A DNA stretch of 64,000 nucleotides from Halichondria panicea (taxonomy: Eukaryota > Porifera > Demospongiae > Suberitida > Halichondriidae). Location of the stretch: NCBI RefSeq assembly GCF_963675165.1, contig NC_087388.1, forward strand, positions 6,233,651-6,297,650, written 5' to 3'. Positions 33,731-46,842 of the stretch are shown one piece after another. Position 1 is the stretch's first letter. Every line of letters begins with the position of its first letter. Made by a program: the position numbers and the translations under genes. A model generated the notes under the pieces. That model saw only the letters and a list, made by a program, of their open reading frames with translations. It was not told where the DNA came from and made no database searches.

Positions 33731-34147
33731 TCGTAGGACAGTTAAAGTTTTGGCAATTTAATGATGTTATATAATAATAATTATTGCCTATAATTTATCA
33801 CACATGTACCAGTACATTATTACACTTCATTCATACATTATGGGCTATAACTTGAACATCACTACCTGCTCTGACAACACCTAGCCTATACAAACAATGA
33901 CATGCTATTGCTCAACCATAGATAGAGTAGAGAGGGATTGGAAACAAAAGTACCATCTGTGTATCTCCGCGGTTTTAATCGAGGCTTATTTTGAACACGA
34001 TCGAGTCTACCCTGAGTAATTCATGAGAATTGTTTTGTTGGCTGTAAAAAGTCCAAGAGCAGTTCTGCTGCTAAACATCGATTTTCATCTCATACTTGAG
34101 GCCATTAATTTGGGACACAGAACACTATACTTAGTTACAGCCTTAGC

Positions 34148-34385
34148 TACCGTATAGCGCGAAATTTTCGAGGCACTTATATTTCGTGGATTGGCCTCTA
34201 AAAACCATTTCGTTGCACAATGTTCGCGGAATGACTGCTTACCGGAAGCCACGCCTTTAAATATTTGCACGATAGCAGGTAATTCTAATTAAAGAACAAT
34301 TTTCGTGGACTTAATTTTCGTATAGAATTCTAACCCACGAAATCCGCGAAAATTAAGCCCCTCGAACATTTCGCGCTATACGGTA
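34148..34385. mobile_element. MITE of the TACCGTATAGCG family
   Basis: Inverted termini TACCGTATAGCGCGAAATTT and its complement (…TTTCGCGCTATACGGTA) bound 238 bp of non-coding sequence rich in TTCGCGG/CCGCGAA words, just upstream of TRAF-like gene 3. Confidence 0.85.
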
Positions 34386-34513
34386 TATCATATAGTAACT
34401 GGCCACAAAATATTCATACTATATGAGAGGGACACCCCCATTGTCTAGTCACATGATGTCCATTTTGTTTGTCTAAGTAGCTAGCTAGCTGTACAGTTAG
34501 TTTGGAACTAAAC

Positions 34514-36181
34514 ATGTTTGGCCAGTTTTCTAGCCTATCACTCAATGAGGGAGGTTATGACTACAAGTTCATAGAAGAACCTGCAGACTCTCTCAAGTGT
34601 CTCATCTGTCTGCTAGTAGTTAGGGAGCCACAACAACATGGCGGCTGTGGGAAGCTATTCTGTAAAGTGTGTATTGATAAGCACAAGACCATCAGAAATG
34701 ACTGTCCATGCTGTAGAAGACCACTCTTGCAAAGGGGGCTTTTCCCTGATCTTAGAAGTGAGTAAATCTTTACATAAAAAATTAATGTGCTAAATGTGTA
34801 GCCTCGAGACCAGCCGTTCGTTATCTGAAAGAACGCCTGGTGAAGTTCCAATGTAGCACTCGTCCAGCTGAGTCAGCGTTTTATAGCATCATAATGATAT
34901 TCATGGGTAATACACCTTGGGCGGACCTTTGTGGGCAATTACCGGTCCAAGAAATTCCTGGACCGCTGGACAAGTGCTACATTGGAACTCAGATAACGAA
35001 CGGCTGGTCTCGAGGCTACTAAATGTGCTACACGTACGTGAGAGTACATGTAGCTATTATACTAAACTAGCTGCCATTACATGTATACATTGAATATAAC
35101 ATTGTTTTGTTTTGTAGGTGAGCAGGAAGTGAAGTCTCTGCTGGTTCATTGTCCAACAGCCTGTGAATGGAATGGAGAGCTTCGATCACTAGAAGATCAC
35201 ATGCAGAAAGTCTGTGAGAATGCTATAGTTCCTTGCCCAAATGGTTGTAGCAATGGCAAAACAAAGATGATGCGAAAAAACGTTGATTTTCATATCCTAA
35301 CTAACTGCCCGAATCGATCACATTCGTGTACAAAATGTCAGAATGTGATGGAGTTTAGGAATGCCATAAGCCATGAACTAAACGAGTGCCCCAAGAGACG
35401 GTACACATGCCCACACTGCAATGAAGCTGGTGTGTATGATGAGAGAACTACTACACATCTGGAAGTCTGTCCTAGAGTAGAGATAACATGCAAAAAATGC
35501 TCACTACAAATCATTCGCTGTGACGAATCATGTCATCCTTTGTTCTGCCTGAATGAACCAGTTCGCTGCACATACTACAACATTGGCTGTAAAGAGAAGC
35601 CTCTAAGAAAAGATGTAACTAAACACGAGGAGAATGCTCAGCTTCACCTTTCACTAGCAACTAAAGAAGTCTTGAGGCTAAATAAAATACAATTCCGGAA
35701 AGATGCACTGACATTCAGAATGAATAAGTTTGAAAAACATAACTTAAAAAAAAACAAATTTTATAGCCCTCCTTTCCACACCTCAGAAGCAGGTTACAAG
35801 ATGTGTATCCGTGTATATGCCAATGGTCTTGGTGATGGTAAGGGCACTCATGTTACAGCGAGTGCCCATCTCATGAAAGGAGACAATGATGACTCTCTGT
35901 CCTGGCCGTTTACTGGGACAGTCACAGTCGAGCTACTCAACCAACTGGAGGACAAGAACCATCGCAAGGAGACACTCACATTCCCAGCAAACGATGATGT
36001 CAGTGAGAGAGTGGTGAATAATGAGAGAGGGGAAGGATGGGGCTACCCTGACTTCATCTCCCACGCTGACCTCGTTCACAAGCCTCTTACAAACACCCAG
36101 TACCTCAAAGACGACACTCTAATATTTCGAGTATCTGCAGAAGCTCCTGACTACAAGCCATGGCTGGAGTGTACTAATTGA
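34514..36181 (+). CDS. TRAF-like protein 3
   Basis: Exons 34514..34757 and 35118..36181, 435 residues. The start MFGQFSSLSLNEGG aligns with the other family members. An in-frame ATG 12 bp upstream is unlikely because it is not shared. The RING is CLIC…CGKLFCKVC…CPCC, with Lys for His as in all copies. The intron is enlarged to 360 bp by a 9-bp-duplicating MITE (34793-35021). From the start of exon 2 through about 600 bp of 3' flank the DNA is essentially identical to the gene at 50612, while the introns differ. The upstream motif is at 34444. Confidence 0.9.
34793..35021. mobile_element. MITE in the intron of TRAF-like gene 3
   Basis: Inverted arms TAGCCTCGAGACCAGCCGTT and the complement (…AACGGCTGGTCTCGAGGCTA), with further matching CCAATGTAGCACT blocks. 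The element is flanked by AATGTGCTA on both sides (34784-34792 and 35022-35030). The corresponding intron of the gene at 50612 has one AATGTGCTA and no element, an empty site. Confidence 0.85.
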
Positions 36182-36435
36182 CTATATATTATAGTTACAG
36201 TACCACGTACGTGTAAGTAATTACCTGTGTACCAACTGATTGTAGGACAGTTAAGTTTTGTGTCATATATATATTGCCAATAATTTATCTATAATAATAC
36301 ACATATTATTATAACAGTAATTATTATCATTCCTACATTATGGACTATAAACATGACATAAGATCACTATACCTGCTAATGCAGACAACACCTGGTCTAT
36401 ACAAACAACGACATGCTCAACTAACAAAGTCTGCA

Positions 36436-36616
36436 TACCGTATAGCGGGTATATATTTTTGCGGAAATGCCTTTAGAAAGGTTTCGCGGATTTAATTTTC
36501 GTGGAAAAGCGCCTTTTTGCAGCATGCATGCGGTATTAAATTCGCGGTTATAAATGTTCGCGGTACACGCCTAATCCACGACATTTATACCCTCGAAATA
36601 TACCCGCTATACGGTA
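36436..36616. mobile_element. MITE of the TACCGTATAGCG family, copy shared with 52303-52483
   Basis: 181 bp with termini TACCGTATAGCGGGTATAT and the complement. The same element at the same place in block B shows that it predates the duplication or conversion. Confidence 0.85.
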
Positions 36617-36915
36617 TACTGAGATGAGTACCATGCATTAATTAAGACTCCCATAGCAGTATGGTATTATAATTACAGCCACTTCAGAGACGCACAGCAC
36701 ATTCTAACAGTCAAAGTACTATTTTACATGTACGTTTTTATACACCAAATATATGTCAGATGTCAAGTACATTTTAAGTGATACAAAATGAATACATGCA
36801 TTTTTAGAATTAGTGTCGGGCTCCACAAAATATTCATGAGGGGGAAACCCACATATTCTCTAGTCACATGATGTCTATTTTGTTTTTCTATAGCTATATC
36901 AGTTTGGAACTAAAC

Positions 36916-38343
36916 ATGAATGGTCAATTTTCTAGCCTATCAATCAATGAGGCCGAGGGAGGTTACGACTACAAGTTCATAGAAGAACCTGCAGACTCTC
37001 TCAAGTGTCTCATCTGTCTGCTAGTAGTTAGGGAGCCACAACAACATGGCGGCTGTGGGAAGCTATTCTGTAAAGTGTGTATTGACAAGTACAAGGTCTT
37101 CAGAAATGACTGTCCACACTGTAGAAGACCACTCTTGCAAATGGGGCTTTTCCCCGACCTTAGAAGTGAGTAAATCATTACATGAAAAATTAATGTGCTT
37201 ACACGTGAGAGTACATGTAGCTATTACTGAATATAGCTACCATTACTGTAATGATGACATGGAATATGCTGTTTTGTACTTATAGGTGAGCAGGAGGTGA
37301 AGTCTCTGCTGGTTCATTGTCCAACAGCCTGTGAATGGAACGGAGAGCTTCGATCACTAGAAGATCACATGCAGAAAGTCTGTGAGAATGCTATAGTTCC
37401 CTGCCCAAATGGTTGTAGCAATGGCAAAACAACGATGATGCGAAAAAACATTGATTTTCACCTCCTTACTAAATGCCCGAATCGACCACATTCGTGTACA
37501 AAATGTCAGAAGAAAATGGAGTTTAGGAATGTTGAAAGCCATGAACTAAACGAGTGCCCCAAGAGACAGTACACATGCCCACACTGCAGGGAAGCTGGTG
37601 CGTATGATGAGAGAACTACTACACATCTGGAAGTCTGTCCTAAAGTAGAGATAACATGCAAAAAATGCTCACTACAAATCTTTCGCTGTGACGAGTCTGA
37701 TCATCCTTTGGATTGCCCGAATGAACCAGTTCGCTGCACATACTACAACATTGGCTGTGAAGAGAAGCCTCTAAGAAAAGATGTAACTAAACACGAAGAA
37801 AATGCTCAGCTTCACTTTTCACTAGCAACTAAAGAGGTCTTGAGGCTAAAGAAAACACAACTTCAGAAAAATGCACTAACATTCAGAATGAACAATTTTG
37901 ATGTACAAAACGCAGGAAAAAAAGAATTTTATAGCTCTCATTTCTACACCGCAGGCTACAAGATGTGCATGAGAGTTGATGCTAATGGCAACGGTGCTGG
38001 TAAGGGCACTCATGTTTCAGTGTTTGCCTGTCTCATGAAGGGAGACAATGATGACTCCCTGTCCTGGCCGTTCACTGGGAGAGTCACATTTGAACTACTC
38101 AATCAACTGGAGGATGATAACCATCACAGAGAGACAACCACATTCACAGCAGACAATGTGGCCAGCCAGAAAGCGGTGGATGATGAGAGAGGGGTAGGAT
38201 GGGGCTGGCAAAGGTTCATCTCCCACGCTGACCTCGCTCACAAGCCTCGTAAAAACACTCAGTACCTCAAAGACGATACTCTAATATTTCGAGTATCTGC
38301 AGAAGCTCCTGACTACAAGCCATGGCTGGAGTGTACTAATTGA
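36916..38343 (+). CDS. TRAF-like protein 4
   Basis: Exons 36916..37165 and 37286..38343, 435 residues, starting MNGQFSSLSINEAEGG (three extra residues, EAE, before the common GGYDYKFIEE). The RING is CLIC…CGKLFCKVC…CPHC. In the MATH domain the segment before the core differs from its neighbours (NNFDVQNAGKKEFYSSHFYT, MRVDANGNGAGKGTH). Its 3' flank, with an inverted-repeat-rich non-coding stretch up to GASZ exon 2 at 39598, is nearly the same as that of TRAF-like 8. The upstream motif is at 36859. Confidence 0.9.
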
Positions 38344-41300
38344 CTGTAGTTACAGTATCATAATTATACATGTAGGAAAGTTGAACTAATTAGTGGACCT
38401 GACTGTACATGTACTTTCTTTCAAATATCCATTGTATATAGAAGTGTCTTCATAGATTATAATAATTATAAAACGGCATAATAAACTATCATAACGAGTG
38501 TTGCAAGCGTGCGCTTGCTAATGCCTCTCACCATGTTATGCTTTCAATTCGCTCTAAAAGTATTAGTGTTATAGTAGTTTCTATAATGAATTTTATATTA
38601 AAGTTAGCTTATCTATATTAACTCACTGAGAAGAAAAGACTTATTTAAATGCATCTATTGTTGTTATTTAAGAAAATTGATTCTTGTAGTTCAGTGTATA
38701 TAATATCTAAGAAGAAAAGACCTGTGTACATGCATATTGTTATCTATATTGTTATATGGTAGTGTTTTGTGGCTTACCAGGCCTTCAAGACAAAGATGAT
38801 TCTGCCAGGAGGATCTGGATCTTGGATATTATTTTCTCACACGTGGGGAATGAGCGCGCATACGCATTACATCCACAGGAATAATTAAAGGGTATGTCCA
38901 AAGAGATTATTTTCACAAATGACTACTGCTAGCTAGCTGTTTTAACAGATATTTTCTGAGTCTTGTAGCTAACAAAAAGCTAGCGCTTTAGTACAAGGCT
39001 AACTCATATGTTGAATAGAAGGTTTGTGCGAACAAATGATGCTATGAAAGATTCTAAAGAGGCTACAACAACAGCCTTCAATATGAGTCAAACTAGCCAT
39101 AACTCGAGAAAGAAGCTTTAGTTTACTATTCCACGAATCAAAATCCAAGAGAACGTGGCTAGAAGTCTATAGAAACTGCTAGCTTTCGTCGCATTGCAAC
39201 CGTTGAGCAGTTACAGCTGGAACAGACACACACACACACACACACACACAGTCAGCTTTACCGTATCCCTCGTGCGGCTACGCCTCGAGGCATAATTATT
39301 AACAATGACATTGCTCATGCTGCATAATGAGAAAAATAAGTTACTTGCTATTTATGGTACATTAGTAACACATGCATGCATACTAGTGTGTATGCAGTGA
39401 TATGCCCAGAACAGAACTTTCAAAGTGGTGGCTTTAAATCCTCAATCTCAAAATCCAACAACAAAGTTGCCTCTTACAATAATTATAGCCTAAGAGGCGG
39501 TTTTATACAGTGATGGTTATTTTTGTCTATAGAGGTAACTGGTTATACAGCACCGACCAGTGTGGGAACATCCTTGTAAGAATCCCCACCCACTCACCTT
39601 TATGAGTGTTAGGGTTGGCCCCTCTCTCCAGCAACATCTCCACCATCTCCTCACGACCTGTGTCACACGCGTGCAATAATGCAGTCCATCCACTGCTCAG
39701 TTGCTCATTCACATTAAAACCTGTACAAATAGCAGATTTTGACGCTTTGAATGACCATAACTTAAGTGCTGTTGGTCCAATTTCAGATATTTTACAATTT
39801 TCTGGCAGCTCAAAGCGAGCTCTTTCAAATGGTGTATTAAAATGAGAGTTTATTTTCGAGGCTGATTTTAACAAAAAAGCGTGGGCTATAGGTGGCAAAT
39901 TGGGTCCCACTAAAAATATTGAGTTGAATATACCATCTGATAGTGTTTTTTCTCAGCTTTCAGAAAATCACAACGTCATTGCGATAGGACTAACAGAACT
40001 AAAGTTATGGGCCCAAACAGTGTACTAAGTAGCTCACCTGAATCTTTTCAGGTTACCCTTAGTGACAGCCAATCGAAGCTCCTCCCCTTGTTCCATCAGT
40101 CTGCTCTGTTCCTGTGGATCTGTATCAAATAAGACACACCCTTTTCTGTACTTTGACCTCGGGTCGTCTCCTCCTGTAGGGTTTCGCTTCGAGGGTTATT
40201 CATCTTCAATTTGTGTGGGAGATTTGGAGAGAATCTGCTCTGCTTGTACTTGATGGTCGTCGGCTGTGTTGCAGCTGAAGATTTGATAGCATTAATCTCA
40301 GAATTAAGTGGCTTGCTTTCGACTTGATCACTAGGTGGGGGGGAATCCCCTCCGACAATAAACCCATTTTGTTTAGGCTCGGTATCATCGTCTGTAATAA
40401 TCGTACTAGCATTGCTGACAGGGGACGGTGCATCCATCGCCACCCCATCTTTATCAGTAGCCAGATCACTGGTGGCTGCTCCATTGTTGATGTTGTTATT
40501 GTTAGTCGGCTTCTTGGTCATTGTCATCACAGGTTCATAGTCAAGTCTCCTGGTGATTGACAATCTCCAAAGTCAAATCCATCATCATCTTCAAAATTAC
40601 TGTACAGACCATATCCTCCTTCTGGTAGGTAGCTCATACTGATGTTCTGTACTGTGGAAGGCTTCTAATCTGCTTAGCTTTGTGCATGCACTTTTGCAGT
40701 CCGGCCACGCCCCTCTCCAATTTTGTCCAACACATGGTTGTGGTATTTCTAAATGGTGCCCATTTATTCTATCCAGAGCCCACCATACAAAATGTACACA
40801 CATTCCTAACCTACAGTACTATGATATAGTATATACTTCACTGCTTTACATTCTGTCCATTGTATCGCCATGCTTACAATACACTGATGCTTTGTGTGTA
40901 AATCACTGATACTGAAACTGAACAGTCTGGATACTGAAACTGAACAGTCTGGTGCCGAAAACCCGCAATATCTACCAAAACACAGTTACATTCCAGTAGA
41001 ATTGTTACTCGAAATGTTTTCATTCGCTGCCGTGTCCAACAGTACATTGACCAAACTCAATGATGCCTTCCTTTCCATGAGGTGAGGCTGACTATCAGAG
41101 CACAGGGAGGAGTAACTTAACACACATCTCATAGCCATATTCTCTCGGTCATTTTGAGATTATTATCTCCTACAGTTTTTAGTTCTTATTCAGATTGTCA
41201 GCTTCGTCTTGTTTGAAGAACAGTTTCTTTGTTGAGTGGTAGAACATCGATTTAGAGCATCAGTTGTGAAACTGACAGCAGCTTGTTTGTTTCGTTTCTT

Positions 41301-42671
41301 CGTGATAATCAATCCAGGAAAAAGGGGATTTCACGGACTCACTAACAACTGTGCCACCTGGAGGTGACCTTTACTGGCAGCCAGACAAAGTGCCTGTGGG
41401 TGGGTGGGAGGGTGTGTGTGTGTGTGCGTGTGTGTGGGTGTGTATGTGTGTGTGTGTGTGTGTGTGTGGGGAGCATTGAATTCAGGCATCACATAATTAG
41501 CTTTAACTACATTTGTGCAGCAATAGTCTCCCTACAGCTAGAATGAATTCTATAAAATTGTTCGTGCACCTTCTGAAGTAAGTCGCTTATGGTCTCTTAA
41601 ATAGATTACTGAAACACTTTTTGGAAGAAAGGCTATATATATATAAACTATTGTTTTTGCAACAAACTAAGCCATGCATTGACATAATAATTGCACTCAC
41701 AGTCCACTCCCTGGAGTCTTGCTTGTGTATGTCAGCCTCGGCAGAGAGGAGGAGCTCCACTAGAGGCAGGTGGCCATTCTGACTGGCATAGAGCAAGGGA
41801 GACATCTGGTGCCTGTGTGTGTGCATGAATAACCGAGCGGATCTAAATGTGTGTGTGTGTTTGGGGACGACCCTTTCAACTTTAGTACCGTTGATCCAAT
41901 GTAATACAATTTTCTGATTTTCTGAAATCTTAGAAAGAGACCTCTCAAACGTTGTCGAACCTCAGAGTATATATATTTGAGAGAATAAATTAGAGCTGTC
42001 CATGGATATACATTTAGCCTATGATCCAAGGACGAAAAATACAAATTATGCACTCGATGAAATTTTGAATTTTTACACATCATTTGAAATGTCTCTTTCT
42101 AAGCTTTCACGTTATATGGCTATTAAAATATTACGCACTCTTAGGGGAAATTGCATAATGGTATAATTAATATATTCTCTCATTTGTCGTATGTGTTGAC
42201 CTTTGCACCCTTGTTGAGTAGGAGTCTGGCACACAAGACAAGGCCCTCCCTCCGAGTCACACTCTTGTGAGCACACACCGCCATCAGAGTGGTGTAGTAG
42301 TCTGTGTGGGTATGTGTGTGGGGGGGGGGGGAATCAGCAGAAGCCAGAATATACAGGTAGTATAGTTATGTATCAGAAGAGGTACGACACGAGTACCTTG
42401 ATTAGGTTTGGTCACTTGTAAAATTCATCATTGTTGCATGTGACTACTTAACTCAATTTGAGGGTACTCGTTTCAGACCTCCTATGTACTATATAGCCTC
42501 CTTCATAAGGCCTCAGAAAGGCCTGGGATCGAGGCTAGTCATGTACTAACGCGACAGCCACAAAGCATATTCATAAGGCCACCCACACACCACACCACAC
42601 CACATTACACCACACCATTGTCTAGTCACATGATGTTTATTTTAAGTAAAGTGTAGCTAAACAGTTAACTA

Positions 42672-44131
42672 ATGAATGACCAATTTTCTAGACCATCACT
42701 CAATGAGGGAGGTTACGACTACAAGTTCATAGAAGAACCTGCAGACTCTCTCAAGTGTCTCATCTGTCTGCTAGTAGTTAGGGAGCCACAACAACATGGC
42801 GGCTGTGGGAAGCTATTCTGTAAGAGCTGTATAACAAAGTACAGGAGGAACGATTGTCCTCACTGCAGACAACCAATAAGGGCATCTGGATACCAGCAAT
42901 TCGGAGGAACTATCTTTAACGATTTTAGAAGTGAGTTAAAAGAGCTATACATGTAGAAATAGTACATAGACTATACACTATACATGCACGAGTTTCAATT
43001 CGTGTCTTTCCCTATATAGTGGCCTGGCTCTCAAAACATTTCCTGCACTTAAACAGAACGTTTCTATACCCCTATACTATAATTATTCTAGGTGACCAAG
43101 AGGTGAAGTCTCTGCTAGTATACTGCACGACCAGCTGTGGTTGGCAAGGGGAGCTGCGATCAGTCGAAGACCACAAGCAAAACAAGTGCGAAAATACTAA
43201 AATCCCATGCCCGAATAATTGCGGCATCACGCTTATAAGAAAAAATCTTCAGTTTCATCTTGCGACAGAATGCCTGAGGCGACTCACAAGCTGCCTAAAG
43301 TGTAAGCAAGAGATGGAGTATCGAGATCTGGACAACCACATGGCAAGAAAATGCCCCAAGAGACAGTACACATGCCCACACTGCAATGAAGCTGGTGTGT
43401 ATGATGAGAGAACTACTACACATCTGGAAGTTTGCCCTAAAGTCAAGATCCCGTGTTATAAATGCTCGGGTACATTTTCTCGCTGTGATGAATCAAGTCA
43501 TCCAGTATTTTGCCCTAATGAACCAGTTCAATGCAAGTACTACAGTATCGGCTGTGCAGAGAAGCCTCTAAGAAAGGATAAGAGTACGCACGAAAAAAAT
43601 GCTCAGCTTCACCTTTCACTAGCAACTGAAGAGGTCTTGAGGCTAAAGAAAGCACAGTTCTGGAAAAATGCTCTAACATTCAGAATTAAAAACTACAAGG
43701 TACTCGGAAATGATTATATTAGCCCTCCCTTCTTAACTTCAGCATCAGGCTACAAGATGTGTATACATGTTGATACTGGTAAAGGCACTCATGTTTCAGT
43801 GCATGCCTATCTCATGAAGGGAGACAATGATGACTCCCTGTCCTGGCCGTTCACTGGGACAGTCACATTCGAGCTACTCAACCAACTGGAGGATGATAAC
43901 CATCACAAGAAAACAGCCACATTCCCAGCAGACCGTGTTTCCAGTCAGAGGGTGGTGGATGGTGAGAGAGGGGGGACAGGACGGGGCCGGACTAAGTTCA
44001 TCTCCCACGCTAACCTCGATTACAATGCCGATAACAACACTCAGTACCTCAAAGACGACACTCTAATATTTCGAGTATCTGCAGAAGCTCCTGACTACAA
44101 ACCATGGCTAGAGTGCACCAACTGTGTGTAG
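42672..44131 (+). CDS. TRAF-like protein 5 (second subfamily)
   Basis: Exons 42672..42930 and 43092..44131, 432 residues. This defines a second subfamily. After the shared RING start, the second half changes to CKSCITKYRRNDCPHCRQPI followed by ASGYQQFGG. The second exon begins GDQEVKSLLVYCTTSCGWQG, and the fingers differ (LRRLTSCLKCKQEMEYRDL). The protein ends ECTNCV, two residues longer than usual. The RING again has CGKLFC. Its partner in block B is the gene at 58657. The upstream motif is at 42621. Confidence 0.9.
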
Positions 44132-44321
44132 TGGCGATATTACAGGACAGTTACTACATTGCCTATAATAGTATAGCTGAGCCAACGCATACAATAATTA
44201 TAGTACTTTCATACATTATGGGCAACATCTAGCAATGACATGTTATTTGAACGAATAACACAGGCTGCACACTGAGATGAGTAGCTACCAATTAATAAGC
44301 TAGATTTCAAATAGTACCAAT

Positions 44322-44658
44322 TACTGTACTTATTCAATTTAAAGCGACACTTTTAAATAATTACGAAGCCAGAGGTCATTTCTTTTGGAGGTTGAAAAAT
44401 TATGTTGAAGTCTTGGTGTCGCATATTTAGAGGGTCGCATCTAATTGGAGGTTACTCTACTATCCTCGATTATAGGCCACTTAAATTGCATTGTTTTTTG
44501 CAGCCTGGAATCGAGGCTGTGGTTTGACCTCTATTTAGGACGCGACATAAAAAAATAATTGTAAACGCTGCAGTCGCTACTTTTAGAGGTCAGAAAATTG
44601 GAAAAGATCGAGGGTGTCGCATATTTGGAGGGTCGCTTTAAATCGAATAAGTACGGTA
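44322..44658. mobile_element. Inverted-repeat element with TACCGTACTTATTCGATTTA termini
   Basis: The left end (TACTGTACTTATTCAATTTA then AAGCGACAC) and right end (GTCGCTTTAAATCGAATAAG then TACGGTA) are complementary over about 28 bp. The interior (CGAGGCTGTGGTTTGACCTC) is non-coding. It recurs at 60316-60659, and a half copy lies at about 46886-47100. Confidence 0.75.
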
Positions 44659-45474
44659 ATACTTAGTATAGCGAATATTTTGTCCCCTGAAAATTACCCG
44701 CTATACGGTATATAGCACCATGAACTTGCCTCATAAACAACGTACAATATACACCATAAACACATGTTGTACTGAGGGAGAAAACATATAGAATACTGTA
44801 TAATTGTTCAACCATGTTCTTCGAATTCAGTAATTATGGCTGTTGAAAAATCCGAACTTTCCTTGGGAAATTGTAGAAGCACGTAGCAAAAAATCTCTTT
44901 TCATATTCTCTCACCTGTCGTATGTGTTGACCTTTGCCCCTTTGTTGAGTAGGAGTCTGGCACAGGAGACGAGGCCTTCCCTCCGAGTCACACTCTTGTG
45001 AGCACACACCGCCATCAGAGCCGTGTAGTAGTCTGTATGTGTGTGTGTGGGGGGGGGTCGTGGGTAAAACTTTTGTCCCCACGAAAATAATGAATTTTTT
45101 TATTAAGTACTCGCAGATAATTGGAGATTGCAATGAATCTCATTAAAACTGCCATGAATAACATTAATTTCACAACTTGAGTAAAATTTTAATACCAGCA
45201 AAATGAGCTAACAGTGAAATCGCAAACAAATCTATCTGTGGAAATATGTCACCTTAAGGTACCCGCTATAAGGTAGTAGCAGCCACAAAGCATTCCTAGG
45301 GCCACCCACACATCACATGCACCACACCATTGTCTAGTCACATGATGTTTATTTTGATTGTTTATATAAGTACGTGTATAGCTGCACAGTTATTACAATC
45401 TCTTTATAAGCCTTTGACATTGTCTAGTGAAGTCACATGTAAGTAGCTAGCTGCACAGTTAGTTTGGACTAAAC

Positions 45475-46842
45475 ATGTTTGGCCAATTTTCTAGCCCATC
45501 ACTCAATGAGGGAGGTTACGACTACAAGTTCATAGAAGAACCTGCAGACTCTCTCAAGTGTCTCATCTGTCTGCTAGTAGTTAGGGAGCCACAACAACAT
45601 GGCGGCTGTGGGAAGCTATTCTGTAAAGTGTGTATTGACAAGCACAAGGTCTTTAGCAATGCTTGTCCATGCTGTAGAAGACCACTCTTGCAATTGGGGC
45701 AATCTACCCTTTTCCCTGACCTTAGAAGTGAGTAAACCATTAACGTGAGAGTACTAACTATTTAGTATGAAATATGCTGTTTTGTAGGTGAGCGGGAGGT
45801 GAAGTCCCTCTTTGTTCAATGTCCAACAGCCTGTGAATGGAATGGAGAGCTGCGGTCACTAAAAGACCATATACAGAAGGACTGTGGGAACACTTTAGTT
45901 CCTTGCCCAAATGGTTGCAACAATGGCTCAACAAAACTTAGACGGAACAACATAGATTTTCATCTACACCAAAAATGCCCAAATCGATTACTTTTGTGTA
46001 CAAATTGTTGGAAAGACGTCGAATTTAGGAATGCCAAAAATCATGAACTAAACGAGTGCCCCAAGAGACGGTACACATGCCCACACTGCAATGAAGCTGG
46101 TGCGTATGATGAGAGAACTACTACACATCTAGAAGTCTGTCCTAAAGTCAAGGTTGAGTGCTCCAAGTGCTTGGTTAAAATATTTCGCTGTGATAAGTCA
46201 CGTCATCCATTGGTTTGCCCGAAAGAACCAGTTTACTGTAAGTACTACAACATTGGTTGCAAAGAGAAGCCTCTAAGAAAAGACATAGACACACACGAGG
46301 AGAATGCTCAGCTTCACCTGTCACTAGCAACTGAAGAGGTATTGAGGCTAAAGAACGAGAAAAATAAACTAACATTCAGAATGAAAAAATTTGAATCCAA
46401 TAAAAATGATAGTAAAAATATTATTACCCCTTCCTTCCACACCTCAAGAGCAGGGTACAAAATGTGCTTGAGAGTTGATGCTAATGGCTGGGGTGATAGC
46501 AAGGGCACGCATGTTGCAGTGTATGCCTATCTCATGAAGGGAGACAATGATGACTCCCTGTCCTGGCCGTTCACTGGGAGGGTCATAATCGAGCTACTCA
46601 ACCAACTGGAGGACAAGAACCATCACAAGATGATGCTCCCATTTCCACCAGACGATGTGGCCAGCAAAAGAGTGGTGGGTAAAGAGACAGGGACAGGATA
46701 TGGCTCCCCTGACTTCATCTCCCACGCTGACCTCGCTCGCAAGTTTCTTACAAACACTCAGTACCTCAAAGACGACACTCTAATATTCCGAGTATCTGCA
46801 GAAGCTCCTGACTACAAACCGTGGCTGGAGTGCACTAATTGA
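45475..46842 (+). CDS. TRAF-like protein 6
   Basis: Exons 45475..45727 and 45788..46842, 435 residues. The first exon is of the common type (MFGQFSSPSLNEGG, CKVCIDKHK, CPCC). The second exon is among the most diverged (SLFVQCPTACEWNG, NNGSTKLRRNNIDFHLHQK, CTNCWKDVEF), and the MATH start is unusual (SNKNDSKNIITPSFHTS). It differs from its positional partner at 61445 in the fingers much more than in exon 1. The upstream motif is at 45333 (142 bp from ATG), with a related TCTAGTGAAGTCACATG at 45423. Confidence 0.9.

Larger units (their letters stand above)
27028..40637 (-). pseudogene. GASZ-like copy 2, truncated and frameshifted; hosts three TRAF-like genes
   Basis: Recognisable pieces in order on the minus strand: exon 1 (40637 to about 40040), exon 2 39720..39598, exon 3 31967..31850, exon 4 31454..31344, exon 5 31110..30890, exon 6 30817..30649, exon 7 30464..30349, and the first 86 bp of exon 8 (27113..27028). 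The rest of exon 8 and the membrane-anchor exon are missing. Exon 1 has two 1-bp deletions (near 40541 and 40186) and a 17-bp deletion near its donor. Exon 4 is one base short (111 versus 112 bp). Exons 5-7 are intact in length. Intron 7 holds the 40-bp minisatellite. Intron 2 holds the TRAF-like genes at 32329, 34514 and 36916. Confidence 0.8.

Noticed and set aside
34502-34513. Upstream ATG (MELN…) for TRAF-like 3, and the longer upstream starts at 36868, 50573 and 52756
   Set aside because: The extensions are not shared between copies. The common start M(F/N)(G/D)QFS or its aligned equivalent fits all ten genes, and the extra residues translate the promoter region.
27028-40637. GASZ-like copy 2 as a functional gene
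   Set aside because: Frame-breaking deletions in exons 1 and 4 and loss of the membrane-anchor exon. It remains conceivable that some exons are used in a non-coding transcript.
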